From: Haplomitrium mnioides
Lineage: Eukaryota; Marchantiophyta; Haplomitriopsida; Calobryales
Assembly: GCA_049999725.1 (NCBI GenBank)
Contig: JBNGIS010035431.1
Span: forward strand, 49,753 to 76,868
Reading direction: 5' to 3'
DNA: 27,116 bases
The translations under genes and the position numbers were made by a program. Below, one piece after another: positions 10,002 to 18,873 of this stretch (positions are counted from its first letter, which is position 1; each line of letters starts with the position of its first letter). Under the pieces are notes generated by a model, which was not told the origin of the DNA, did not search any database, and saw only the letters and a list, made by a program, of their open reading frames with translations.

Positions 10002-10457
10002 TGAAAATGCTCACAAAAACTAAGTTACTTCAAGGAATTATTTTGACAAATATTATGAACCTCTTAGAACACTCTCAAAAGATGTGGTTTTGTCGTTTTT
10101 CTTGCAAAACAACAAAATTTTGAACTTTTTGTGAAGAAAATAAAAAACAAAAATTGGAAACATGAAACCCATCAATACTTTACATACTAACTTCTTTTTA
10201 GCACTAGAACCTATGTGTCAAGAGCTCTGCGAATCAATTTTTGGTGGGAAATACATTTTTTGAAATTTAGCTATAAAAAGAGCGCCACTAGAAAGTTTCT
10301 TTCCATTATCGCGAGTTCAATTTTTGGTTCTCATTTTCTAATTATTTTTTTTCTTGCATTTACTTAGTTTTTTGCCATTTCCAGCATTTAGTGATTTTTG
10401 AACTTTTATTCATTACATTTTTTAACTCCAAAAAGACATTTTTTTATTATCTTGAAA
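10002..10457. promoter_or_regulatory. Divergent promoter region between gene 2 and gene 1, copy B
   Basis: 456 bases separate the two start codons. The homologous stretch in copy C (19233-19692) is 460 bases and alignable throughout. Towards gene 1 it has TATAAAA at 10272-10278, 186 bases before the ATG, with flanks (TGAAATTTA upstream, AAAGTTTCTTTCC downstream) conserved in C at the same distance. No clear TATA element is seen for gene 2. Confidence 0.65.
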
Positions 10458-10817
10458 ATGGCATCTCAAGGAATTGTTTTACGCTCTCCTCAACCAAAGC
10501 TATATAGGTATTCGGATGTTATCAAGGCTCTAGAGCCTACAAGACTGGAGCGGAAATGGCTTGTAAACTACTATTCTTTAAGAGATCTGAATCATCATCT
10601 TTACCTTTTTGTAGGTGAAGGTGAAAACTTTAATTTGGGTCTACTGGTCCAAATTACAATGATTCGAGAGGGAAAGAAAGCCAACATCGGGCTACTTGTG
10701 CAGACCCAAGACTTAATTACACTGTATTGTGCAAATTGCAAGCAATTTGATTTTTTGGACTACAAGGAGAGAGATGTTTTTGTTGCGCATCTTCAAGCCC
10801 AAAGGGAAGATGGCAAG
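10458..10817 (+). pseudogene. Gene 1 exon 1, copy B (N-terminal region, unrecognised)
   Basis: An intact 120-codon exon starting MASQGIVLRS and ending REDGK before a GTGAAT donor in phase 0. It contains LYRYSDVIKALEPTRLERKW and two similar segments, NLGLLVQITMIREGKKA and NIGLLVQTQDLITLY. The start is supported by the matching MASQG start in copy C (19232) and by the TATA box upstream. I do not recognise the fold; it may be a protein- or DNA-interaction region ahead of the ParB-like domain. This exon has no stop, but later exons do. Confidence 0.7.
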
Positions 10818-10879
10818 GTGAATTTTGAAATCCTTTTTCTTTTAATTCTTTCTTTACTAAGTTGTAACTCGCAGTGAGT

Positions 10880-11290
10880 TTATACGAGCATGGACGCCCG
10901 AGGTCCTTGCACGCCTAGACTCCCAGGTCCATACGCGCATGGACTCCTACGTCCATACGCACATGGACTCTCACGTCCATACGCGCATGGACTCCCACGT
11001 CCATACGCACATGGACTTTGATCTTCAGGCACGCTTGGACATGGGAGTCCTTGCGCTCATGGACCCCTCGTCTTTAGGCTTGTAGAGACTCCCTTTGTCC
11101 TTATACGTAGGGATTTTGATCTCCATGCACGCATGGACTTTGGAGTCCAAGCGCGGCTTGACTTCAGAGTCTTTACGCGACTGGACCCTGGGTTTTCATG
11201 CTCATATGAACTCCCTTTGTCCATGCGTTCATGGACTCTTATCGTCCATACGCACATGGACTCCCTTGTTCATTGCATGCTCTGTATGTT
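10880..11290 (+). repeat. Near-palindrome array in gene 1 intron 1, copy B
   Basis: Tandem units of about 24 bases, best seen at 10920-11010: GTCCATACGCGCATGGACTC then three or four bases, repeated with CGCACAT and CGCGCAT alternating. Later units are more diverged (up to 11290). Each unit is a palindrome that could fold as an 18-base hairpin. The array takes up most of the 550-base intron. Confidence 0.9.
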
Positions 11291-11367
11291 ATTAAAGTCT
11301 CTGTGCGCTGTGAATGTCAGTCTAACATTTTTACTTATGCCAAATCGTTTTTTGTCTTTATTTTCAG

Positions 11368-12843
11368 TTCACTCAATATTTGGCCGATTTCATGGATGGG
11401 TACAAAGACGCAAAGTGTGTCGAGCGGGACTTCATCAAACTGGCCATACAAATCAAGATTCTAAAGCCCAAGCAAGGCGTCAATATTCAATTACTGGTGC
11501 CACATCCGATTGCGGCAACATTCTCTATTCACGCTACAAGGACTTCTTTCCAAAAGAAGAGAAAGGAGCGTGAGCCAGTTGAGACTCCGAAGAAGAAGAG
11601 CCCGAGCGCAAAAAAGAAAAAGCTTGCACCAACACCTGTTATTGAGGAGGAGCCAACCCCCTCAGAATCTGAAGCAGAGTCTACTTCTTCTGCCCCCTTG
11701 TCTTCATCACCAAGTAACTTGGGGCAAGACTCGGAGTCGGAGCCAGAGCCAGTTCAGGCTCCTACATCTCAAACAAAAAGGCAATCCCACAAGGGGTTGC
11801 GTACTTTTCAAGAAAGGGAACAAGTGGATCCCCATACACTATCTGAGGAAGACAAGAATAAGATAAGAGAGTTTGCAATCCAGCGCTACAGAGTCCGTGA
11901 GGAGACAGTAACAATAAGGCTGGAAATTTTAAATCTGCCCAAGCTTGGAATGAACAACTAGGTTCTATTCCAAATTCGAAAATTGAATGAGGATTTTGTT
12001 GAGCTTTTGGCGCAAAGGATGCTCACGAATAAGTACGAACACAATTTCTTTATCGTGGTGGTTGACCTGAATTGTGGTATGAAGGACAAGTCAAAGTTTG
12101 ACATCAAGAACCCTGACAAGTATCATTACGAGATTGCAATAGGCAATCATAGTGTTGCAGCAAGACAACTACTTTTGACAAAATATGGAGTGAAGAACCT
12201 TGCTCTGTCTCTCTGCAATTTTTATGTCTACGTGGGCCTCACACCAATTGAGGCTCACATTTTTGCTACCGATGACAATTACGATCAGAGGTACAAGCTT
12301 GAAATGACCTCTATTCAAAAGGTTGAGTATTGGCATCAAAGATTTGTGGAGAGTGGGATGGTTTCTTCCCAAAAATTAAAAAGAGAGTTAGTTCTAGAGA
12401 CCTTGGAGATCAAACCCAAGTTGACTCTTGAGAAGACAGTCACCTCTCAAGACAACTGGTTCCAACTAGCGTTCCGAAGTGGCGAGCTCTAGGATTTACA
12501 ATAGAGCATATTTTCAATATGGGAGAAAAATACAGTGAAGGGCAAGAAGCCTAAGGCCAAGGGGTCATTGAGAATGGAGGACATGAAGTGGATGCCTTGG
12601 AGATTCCTTCAAGGTCTTCCTAATGACGTGAAGATTTCTAATTTGAAGCGAGTGGAAGTTGGAGAGCTTTCAATGGACGAGATGTCTCGGGAGGCGGAGA
12701 AACACAAAGTTTTGGCGGTAATGGTGAAAAGCTTTTGTTCTAAGGTGTACTGTAGCATGTGGGAGGAGGCAAGAGAGGAGTACCCTCTTCATACTAAAGA
12801 GTCCAATTTGGCCTCATTTTATTTAAGCTTCGAGAAGCTTTTG
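11368..12843 (+). pseudogene. Gene 1 exon 2, copy B: linker and ParB-like domain
   Basis: The acceptor is TTTTCAG before FTQYLADFMDGYKDAK. After about 60 residues come a lysine-rich stretch (KKKSPSAKKKKL, a likely nuclear signal) and an acidic serine-rich linker. From about 11900 the reading resembles a ParB N-terminal domain: LEILNLPKLG, FQIRKLNEDFVELLAQRM, FFIVVVDLN, then YHYEIAIGNHSVAARQLL in the position of the ParB GNHR motif, and YVGLTPIEAHIFATDDN, matching the L-x-x-EA-x-x-A-x-x-N helix. A helical region follows up to the GTAAGT donor at 12844. ParB-like domains bind DNA and nucleotides and are often joined to DNA methyltransferases in phages and bacteria. In-frame TAG codons at 11959, 12490 and 12502 break this copy; copy C lacks them. 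Confidence 0.75.
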
Positions 12844-12929
12844 GTAAGTTCTTTCTTTCACACCACATTCATTTCTTTGTATTTGCATTGAATTTTTTGT
12901 AACTTATCCTTTGTTTAAAACAAATTTTT

Positions 12930-13200
12930 TTTGCATCTATGCGCGCCTGGACATCAAAGTCCATGTAAGCATGGACTTCATAGTCAAATTCTTGCATAGA
13001 CTTTGAAGTCCTCGCGTGAATGGACTTTGATTTCCAAGCGCGCTTGGACTTTAAAGTCAATTTGCGCAAGAACTCGCAGTTCAAGCACGCTTGGACTTTT
13101 AAAGTCCATGTGTGCATGGACTTTGTTGTTCCTGCATGCTTGGACTGCGTAGTCCATGCACACATGGACTTCGATATCCATGCGCGCATGGAAGTCACTG
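12930..13200 (+). repeat. Near-palindrome array in gene 1 intron 2, copy B
   Basis: About ten units, including TCCATGTGTGCATGGACTTT, TCCATGCACACATGGACTTC and ATCCATGCGCGCATGGAAGT. Variants are mostly CG to TG or CA within the core, the pattern expected from decay of methylated cytosine. Confidence 0.9.
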
Positions 13201-13263
13201 CCGTTCTCTATCTTAAAATGTTTTTTATCTCTCCATAATGTTTTCTATTTTGTTTTTGTGCAG

Positions 13264-13821
13264 GGGGACAAAACTTTTAAACTGCAGTTAGCTAAGAAAT
13301 TGACAACAACTACCAAATGTCGAAAAAAATTAGGGGTCGAAGAAGCCTCTAAAGATCAAGACTAGCCTCCCACCTTAGTCTCCTATCCTCATGCTTTTCT
13401 TCTCCACTACCAAAAGACTAAAGAGTGGAAAGCACAGTAGCAAAGCGGTGCTACATCTCTCACAACTAAAGGGGTTGTGAGAGATGAGGAAGAAGATTTA
13501 ATGTCCTATGTCGATGGTCTTAATGTGGCGTTTTATCAAGTCTCTAGGGAGGCCAATGCTCAACAATTGAAGGGCCTTGTGAAACCTATGTGTTTCACTT
13601 TGGCTATTGTTGATATTCTCTATAGTTACAACCTTAAGGAATGTAAGCATGATGACTCTGAACCCTTTTCAAAAGATGATATTTTTGACATGGTATCATC
13701 TTTTGCGGCAGTTACAACTTCAGACTTTTGGTCTTTTGTTATCATTCATTTGTCGCAACAATTTTGCATCGTCCAGAATGCCCTTTCGAAATTCTGTTGT
13801 GCAATTGACCATGACATCTAG
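13264..13821 (+). pseudogene. Gene 1 exon 3, copy B: methyltransferase motif IV region
   Basis: The exon begins after TTTTTGTGCAG. In frame are GDKTFKLQLAKKL, a linker, then EEDLMSYVDGLN and FTLAIVDILYSYNLKECKHDDSEPFSKDDIFDM, followed by a helix and FVIIHLSQQFCIVQNALSKF. This matches the first half of a beta-class amino methyltransferase, where the catalytic D/S-P-P-Y motif follows a hydrophobic strand; here the tetrad is DILY (and DVSY in copy C), without the two prolines. TAG stops occur at 13363 and 13438. The donor reads CTAGTAAGT; joining it in phase with the next exon requires an earlier donor sequence with one more G, so this site has probably decayed. Confidence 0.7.
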
Positions 13822-13925
13822 TAAGTTGTTCTTTGATTTTTTGTTTTGTTTTTGACTTCTCTTTTTTTTTTCTTCTCCTGCATTATGGCTGCAATAGCTG
13901 ATTTGTTTGTTTTTCTTTTTGCAAG

Positions 13926-14463
13926 GACAAAAGCAACATTCATCATTCTGGTGGTCCCAAAATTGCACATGCCCATGAATATTGGACTATGGGCTATTGG
14001 ACTAAAGAAGGAAAGAGGAGCATGAGGCTCTTTAATTTGCAACCTGTTCTTTGACCGAACTTCCTCGACATATTATGCGTAGTGTTTTTAGCTGTCTTGT
14101 TGTTTTTGCAAAACTTAAACATCCATGAGATGATGCTCATATTAATGTTTATTAGAAGCCGCATGCTCTTTATAATTTTTTCATCGACCATTTATCAACA
14201 GAGCAGGATTGGATCCCAGATCTCTGCTCTAGGTTTGGCACAAGCCTTGTTTGTGCTTTAAAGTTGATGCAAAATTGCGTCATTGTAGAGCATGATAGAC
14301 GTCAGTCTATCTACATTCCTCAGAGGGTTTTGACGATGGCTTCCTTTCTATCCGATGTGATTGAGTCACAGATTGTTTATGCATACCACAAAGAACCTGT
14401 TCCTCCTCGTACTATAGGTGCTTCTGGTGACTCTATTGCAATATCTAGGACTGGAAGAGGATA
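13926..14463 (+). pseudogene. Gene 1 exon 4, copy B: methyltransferase motif I region, degraded
   Basis: Homologous to 64-681. It keeps DKSNIHHSGG, AHAHEYWTMGYWTKEGKRSMR and, after frameshifts, DWIPDLCSRFGTSLVCALKLMQNC and DRRQSIYIPQRVL. The SAM-binding loop has changed from CSGSGTG in copy A to CSRFGTS, and a TGA follows NLQPVL. This copy is more decayed than A over this exon. Confidence 0.75.
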
Positions 14464-14498
14464 GAGTTTGAGGATCTATTTGAACAATTTGTATTATT

Positions 14499-14504
14499 AA
14501 TAAA
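14499..14504 (+). terminator. Polyadenylation signal AATAAA, gene 1 copy B
   Basis: At the position corresponding to 709-714 of copy A, just after the degraded C-terminal codons. Confidence 0.55.
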
Positions 14505-14654
14505 GTATTTTTTTCCAAAGTATTTTTTGCCAAAGTTTTATCTTGTTGCTCTCTCAATCCATTTCAAGTCTTTTCATCACGATTCTATTTGGTGTACCTA
14601 AGAATGGTTTGAGTCAATTGTTAGTCTAAGAATGGTTTGAAGTCAATTGCTAAT

Positions 14655-15140
14655 CTAAAGATGATTTGGAGTCCTTGTGCACCTAGGCTTGGAGTCCCTA
14701 TGCACATGGTCTTGGAGTCCCTATGCATATAAACTCTTACAATCTTTAGCCGCATAGGCTTAACTTTCTTGTTTAGAGTCTATACGCATTAAGGCTTTAT
14801 AGTTCTCGTTCGGAGTCCATGCGTGCATAAGCTGTCGGGTTATTGTTCAAAGTCCATGCACGCATAAGCCAATGGGTTCTTGTTCAAAGTCTATGCATGC
14901 ATAGGCTCTAGGGTTTTTGTTTAGAATCTTAGCGTGCAATGACTCTAGGGTTCTAGTTCAAAGTCCATGCGTGCATAACTTTATTGTTCTTGTTCAGAGT
15001 CTAAGCAAGCACATGCTTTAGGATTCTCGTTTGAAGTCTATGTGTGCATAGGCTTTAGAGTTATAGTTTGGAGTCTATGCTTGCATAAGACTTAATAGCT
15101 ACGACACTCAAAGTCTGGTTGAAAGTCCGTACCCAACTAG
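14655..15140 (+). repeat. Near-palindrome array, gene 1 3' flank, copy B
   Basis: About a dozen diverged units such as AGTCCATGCGTGCATAAGC, AGTCCATGCACGCATAAGCC and AGTCTATGTGTGCATAGGCT, with GGGTTCTTGTTC-like spacers of 15-20 bases. Same place and spacing as 930-1265. Confidence 0.8.
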
Positions 15141-15339
15141 ACATTCACATTTGCTTGTAAATTTTTTTCATAAAAAGATATATGTTTTATTTTATTTTTT
15201 ATGAATTTTGTATACTCACAATATTGTGAGGTTTTAATAAAATATTTCAATAACCAAAATGCTTGTTTTCTAGGGTGTTTGTTATAAAGAAAATTTTAAA
15301 ATATAATCTCAATGTAAAATACGCAATTTGTATTTCTAA

Positions 15340-15439
15340 NNNNNNNNNNNNNNNNNNNNNNNNNNNNNNNNNNNNNNNNNNNNNNNNNNNNNNNNNNNNN
15401 NNNNNNNNNNNNNNNNNNNNNNNNNNNNNNNNNNNNNNN
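15340..15439. other. Assembly gap of 100 N
   Basis: Exactly 100 N. Aligning the flanks with copy A (about 9265 to 9365) shows that close to 100 bases of AT-rich subterminal sequence are missing, so no gene is lost. Homopolymer runs in the homologous stretch may explain the break. Confidence 0.95.
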
Positions 15440-15478
15440 GAACTCAGTAGCGGTTTGTGGTTCAAAGTAGTGGTTATT
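15440..15478 (+). repeat. Terminal inverted repeat of copy B (gene 1 side)
   Basis: It reads GTAGCGGTTTGTGGTTCAAA then GTAGTGGTTATT. The next base, 15479, belongs to exon 3 of copy C: its reverse complement GACATGATTTTATCTTTT matches GACATGGTATCATCTTTT in copy B exon 3, so the junction is exact. Confidence 0.88.
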
Positions 15479-15919
15479 AAAAGATAAAATCATGTCAAAA
15501 ATGTCATCTTTGGAAAAAGGTTCGGAATTATCATGTTTGCATTCCTTAAGGGTGTAACCGTAAGAAACATCTGCAATCACCAAAGTGAAACATCTAGGTT
15601 TGACAAATCCCTTCAACTGAGGAGCATTGGCCTCTCTGTGGACTTAGTAATATGCCATGTTGAGACCATCAACATTGGACAATAAATCCACGTCCTCGTC
15701 TCTCACAACTCCATCTGTTGGAAGGGATACAACATCATTTTGCTTCCTTGATTTCCACTCTCTAGCTTTTTGGCAATGAAGCAAAAAAGCAAGAGGGTAG
15801 GAAACAAGTGTTGGAGCTTGGTCTTGATCTTATGAGGGTTCTTTAACCCTCAATCTTTTTTGCCCTTTGGTAGTTGCTATCAATTTTTTTGCAAGCTAAC
15901 GTTTGAACGTTTTCTCCCT
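15479..15919 (-). pseudogene. Gene 1 exon 3, copy C, truncated by copy B
   Basis: The exon starts after GTGCAG (RGKTF-like start) and includes VVRDEDVDLLSNVDGLN and FTLVIADVSYGYTLKECKHDNSEPFSKDDIFDM. IADVSYG (codons at 15560-15571) sits where amino methyltransferases have ADPPYG. Reading stops where the terminal repeat of copy B begins. A TAG after MAYY is absent from copy B. Confidence 0.75.
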
Positions 15920-16024
15920 CTGCACATCGCAAAAATGGAAAAAAATAAGAGGAGACAAAAAAAGGAAATTTAAGACTATAGAGAGAAAGATAATTTGAAC
16001 AAAGACCATGGATTCCAAACTAAG

Positions 16025-16465
16025 ATGACATTGAATTCCATGCTCGTATGGACAATGAAGTCTAGGCGCATAAGGACTTCAAAGTCCATGCGCACGCACA
16101 TGGACTTAACAGTAAAGGCTTGTTTAGACTTCATATTCCAAGCATTGGGACTTAATATTCTAGGCAAGCATGGAATTCACAGTCCACCTGCGCATTGACT
16201 TAGCATTCCATGCAAGCTTGTACTTCAAAGGCAAGCCGCGCTTAGAGGTTAAAGTCCACAAGTGCCAAGAACGAGAAGTCCATGCGCGTATAGACTTCCA
16301 AGCCAAGAATGCTTGGACTAGTAAGTCCATGCGCGTATAGGCTGTAAAGTCATTGCGTACAAGAACTGTGAAATCCATCCGCGTATGGATTGGAAAGTCA
16401 AGGCGCATAGAGACTGTGAAGTCTATACGCGCATGGACTTCACAGTCCTTGCACGAATGAACTCA
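16025..16465 (-). repeat. Near-palindrome array in gene 1 intron 2, copy C
   Basis: Units such as AGTCCATGCGCGTATAGACTT and AAGTCTATACGCGCATGGACTT over about 440 bases. Corresponds to 12930-13200 in copy B and is longer. Confidence 0.85.
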
Positions 16466-16553
16466 AAACCTATTTCATTATAACCAAAGACAACTTAGCT
16501 TGAATTCACCGCAACTCCAAAGAAATAGATGTACAGTGAAAAAACAAACTTAC

Positions 16554-18028
16554 CAAAAGCTTCTCAAAACTAGAATAAAATGCAGCCATCTTGGTCTCCT
16601 TTGTGTGGAGAGGGTACTCCTCTCTTGTTTCCTCCCAGCTGCTGTAGTAAACTTCAGAACAAAAACTTTTCACCATCACTACAAAACTTTATGTCTCTCT
16701 GCCTCCGAAGACATTTCATCCATTGAAAGCTTTCCGGCTTCCATGCGTTTCAAAGCTGAAATTTTGACCTCAACGGGAAGACCTTGAAGGGACCTCCAAG
16801 GTGTCCACTTCATGTTCTCTATTTTGAGAGATCCCTTGGCCTTTGGCTTCTAGCCCTTTAGAGTATTTTTCTCCCACATCAAAAATATGTTGTGTTGTAG
16901 ATCCAAGAGCTCAACACTTTGAAATGCAAGCTGGAACCTGTTGTCTTGAGAAGTCACTGTCTTCTCAAGTGTGGACTTGGGCTTGATCTCTAAGGTTTCC
17001 AGTACCAATTCTCTTTTCAATTTCTGAGATGACACTATCCTACTCTCCACAAACCTCTAATCCCAATATTTGACCTTCTTAATTGAGGTCATTTCCAACC
17101 TGTATCTCTAGTCGTAGTTGTCATCAATTGCAAAAATACGGGCCTCTGTTGGTGTAAGACTCACTTACATATAGCAATTGCAGAGTGAAAGTGTTAGATT
17201 CTTTGCTCCATATTTTTTGATCAAAAGCTACCTTGTTGCAGCACTGTGATTGCCTTTTGCAATCTCATAGCGATACTTGTCAGGGTTCCTAATATCAAAC
17301 TCTCACTTGTCCTTCAACCCAAACTTTGGGTCAACAACAACAATAAAAAAACTATGTGCATATTTATTTGTGAGCATTCTCTGCGCCAAAAGCTCAACAA
17401 AATCTTCATTAAGCCTTCTAATCTAAAAAGGCTCCCAATTGTCCATTATAGGTTTCTGCATATTCAAGTTCTCCAATCTAATAGTAATTGTTTCTTTGCG
17501 GACTCTGCATTGTTGGATTGCAGACTCCCTAATTTTGTTTTTATTTAACTCAAACACTATCTAAAGGTCCACCTGCTCATGTTCTTGGAAAGTTCGCAAC
17601 CCCTTGTGCGATTGCCTTTCTACTCTTGATGTTGGAGCCCAAATTGGCTCCGACTATGTTTTTTGCCTCGAGCTACTTAGTGTTGAAGACAAAGGGGCAA
17701 CAGAAGACAACCTTGTTGGAGATTTGGAGGGGGTTGGCTCCTCCTCAATAGCTGGTGTTGGAACATGCTTTTCCTTTTGGACCGCATGTTTCTTCTTTTT
17801 GAGAGCCTCAGTTGGCTCCACCTTCTTTCTCTTTTTTTTTTGTGCAGAAAAGCTTGCAATGTGAAATGAAAATGTAGCCATGCTTGGATGCAACACTAGC
17901 TGTTGAATATTTATGCCTTGCTTCGGCTTCAAAATTTTGATGTGGATAGCCAACTTTATGAAATCCCGTTTGACACGCTGCGCATTTTTGTAGGAATCCA
18001 CAAAATCTGCCAGAAACTGAGTAAAATG
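16554..18028 (-). pseudogene. Gene 1 exon 2, copy C: linker and ParB-like domain
   Basis: Collinear with 11368-12843. It shows FTQFLADFVDSYKNAQRVKRDF, a KKKRKK / KKKKHAVQKEKH basic stretch, an acidic linker (EEEPTPSKS), then RRLNEDFVELLAQRMLTNK of the ParB-like domain and LELLDLQHNIFLMWEKN-type sequence without the two stops seen in B. The acceptor position reads TTTTCAT where B has TTTTCAG, so the site is probably lost. The donor CTTTTGGTAAG is kept. Several stops and frameshifts lie between 17050 and 17450, at positions different from those of B. Confidence 0.75.
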
Positions 18029-18084
18029 AAAACAAAACAAAAAACGATTAAGCATAAGTACAAGTGTTCAGGGCAAGAAAAAAG

Positions 18085-18189
18085 ACAATGCAGTCCATGC
18101 GCGTATGGAGTCCAAGGTCCACTCGCGCAAGGACTCCTTGGTATATGTGCGCATGGATATGGGAGTCCACTCGCGCAAGGATCTGGGAG
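18085..18189 (-). repeat. Near-palindrome array in gene 1 intron 1, copy C (left part)
   Basis: Units such as AGTCCATGCGCGTATGGAGT and GTCCACTCGCGCAAGGACTC. The array resumes at 18755-18820 after a solo LTR. Confidence 0.8.
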
Positions 18190-18754
18190 ACCATTGTAAC
18201 ACTACACACCCACATTACACAAATACCACACATACAAGTTAACACAAGAGAAGCGCACAAAGAACTTGGAAAACCCACAAGGTAAGAGATGCCAAACAAG
18301 GCACTCTCCCTTCTTTATATACTTGAGAGAAAGCACTTCGCTTACATAGGTGGATGAACCCCATTGGTTCCTTTTCTATCCTCTTCTAATTGGCCCCCTC
18401 TTTTCTCTCTCACTCTAATTGGACCACCCTTTTACTTTTGTTCTCCTACTGCCATGTGTCTTTATCCTTAGAACCTTCCATCTCTTTAGTTCTCCTTCTG
18501 CCACGTGTCCTTATCTTTAGAACCTTCCTTTTACTTTAATTCTTCGCTTGCTACGTGTCCTTATCCTCTTCTAAAGTAGTCTATCTAGACTCCCTCTTTC
18601 GCTTTAATTCGTTGACTTCCTCTCCTCATGCCACGTGTCCAATTCTCTATAATAACAATTGCTTTTTGCTACTCTAACTTAGTAATAGCTTTCTAGAGAT
18701 AGTTGACATTATTTTTAGCTATGGCTTACTAAAGTTAGTGATTGTTACAACCAT
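18190..18754 (-). mobile_element. Solo LTR with 5-bp target-site duplication in gene 1 intron 1, copy C
   Basis: A 555-bp unit (18195-18749) begins TGTAACACTA and ends TAGTGATTGTTACA, with ACCAT directly on both sides (18190-18194 and 18750-18754). TG...CA ends with a 5-bp TSD and no internal domain indicate a solo LTR left by recombination between LTRs. On the minus strand it has TATATAAAG near 18318, and upstream of it four G-box-like sites. No gene is seen. The parent family cannot be named. Confidence 0.85.
18451..18640 (-). promoter_or_regulatory. G-box/ABRE-like cluster in the solo LTR
   Basis: GCCATGTGTC (18451), CCACGTGTCC (18501), CTACGTGTCC (18551) and CCACGTGTCC (18631). Read on the minus strand the good copies are GGACACGTGG, the G-box/ABRE core bound by bZIP and bHLH factors in plants. 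Three of the four lie in a repeated context (about 50 bases, CCTTATC-TTAGAACCTTCC) upstream of the minus-strand TATA box, as expected of an LTR enhancer. Confidence 0.6.
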
Positions 18755-18820
18755 ACGTGCATGGACCGGGGGGTCCAATTGTGCTTGGAGTCGGGAGTCC
18801 ATGTGAGTATAGACTTGGGA
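18755..18820 (-). repeat. Near-palindrome array in gene 1 intron 1, copy C (right part)
   Basis: Two or three units (CATACGTGCATGGACC, GTCCATGTGAGTATAGACT) continuing the array split by the solo LTR. Confidence 0.7.
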
Positions 18821-18873
18821 GTTTTGAGTTTGTCAAAAAAGAAAACAAATGAAAAAGGGTTTTGAAATTTTAC

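Larger units (their letters stand above)
9404..15478 (+). mobile_element. Two-gene TIR element, copy B
   Basis: It contains truncated gene 2 (minus), the shared intergenic promoter, gene 1 with four recognisable exons and three introns (plus), an array-bearing 3' flank, and the gene 1 side terminal repeat. Its left part is cut at 9403/9404 by the end of copy A, so its remaining gene 2 side should lie left of the window. Its right end interrupts exon 3 of gene 1 of copy C at 15478/15479. Confidence 0.85.

Noticed and set aside
11057-11295. Short open frames in the intron 1 array (MDFGVQARL, MRAWTPKSM types); similar ones at 12869-13238 and 15976-16408
   Set aside because: They are translations of the palindrome array, appear on both strands, and lie within introns bounded by matching splice sites.
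13844-14042. Minus-strand open frames over exon 4 and intron 3 of copy B
   Set aside because: They run antisense to an exon with clear homologues in copies A and D.
10880-15140. CRISPR array
   Set aside because: Units are palindromic and variable, spacers are not unique, there are no cas genes, and the setting is eukaryotic.
18245-18749. The solo LTR as a TRIM or a complete small element
   Set aside because: A single unit with matching TSDs and no internal repeat of its ends; no primer-binding site or polypurine tract inside.
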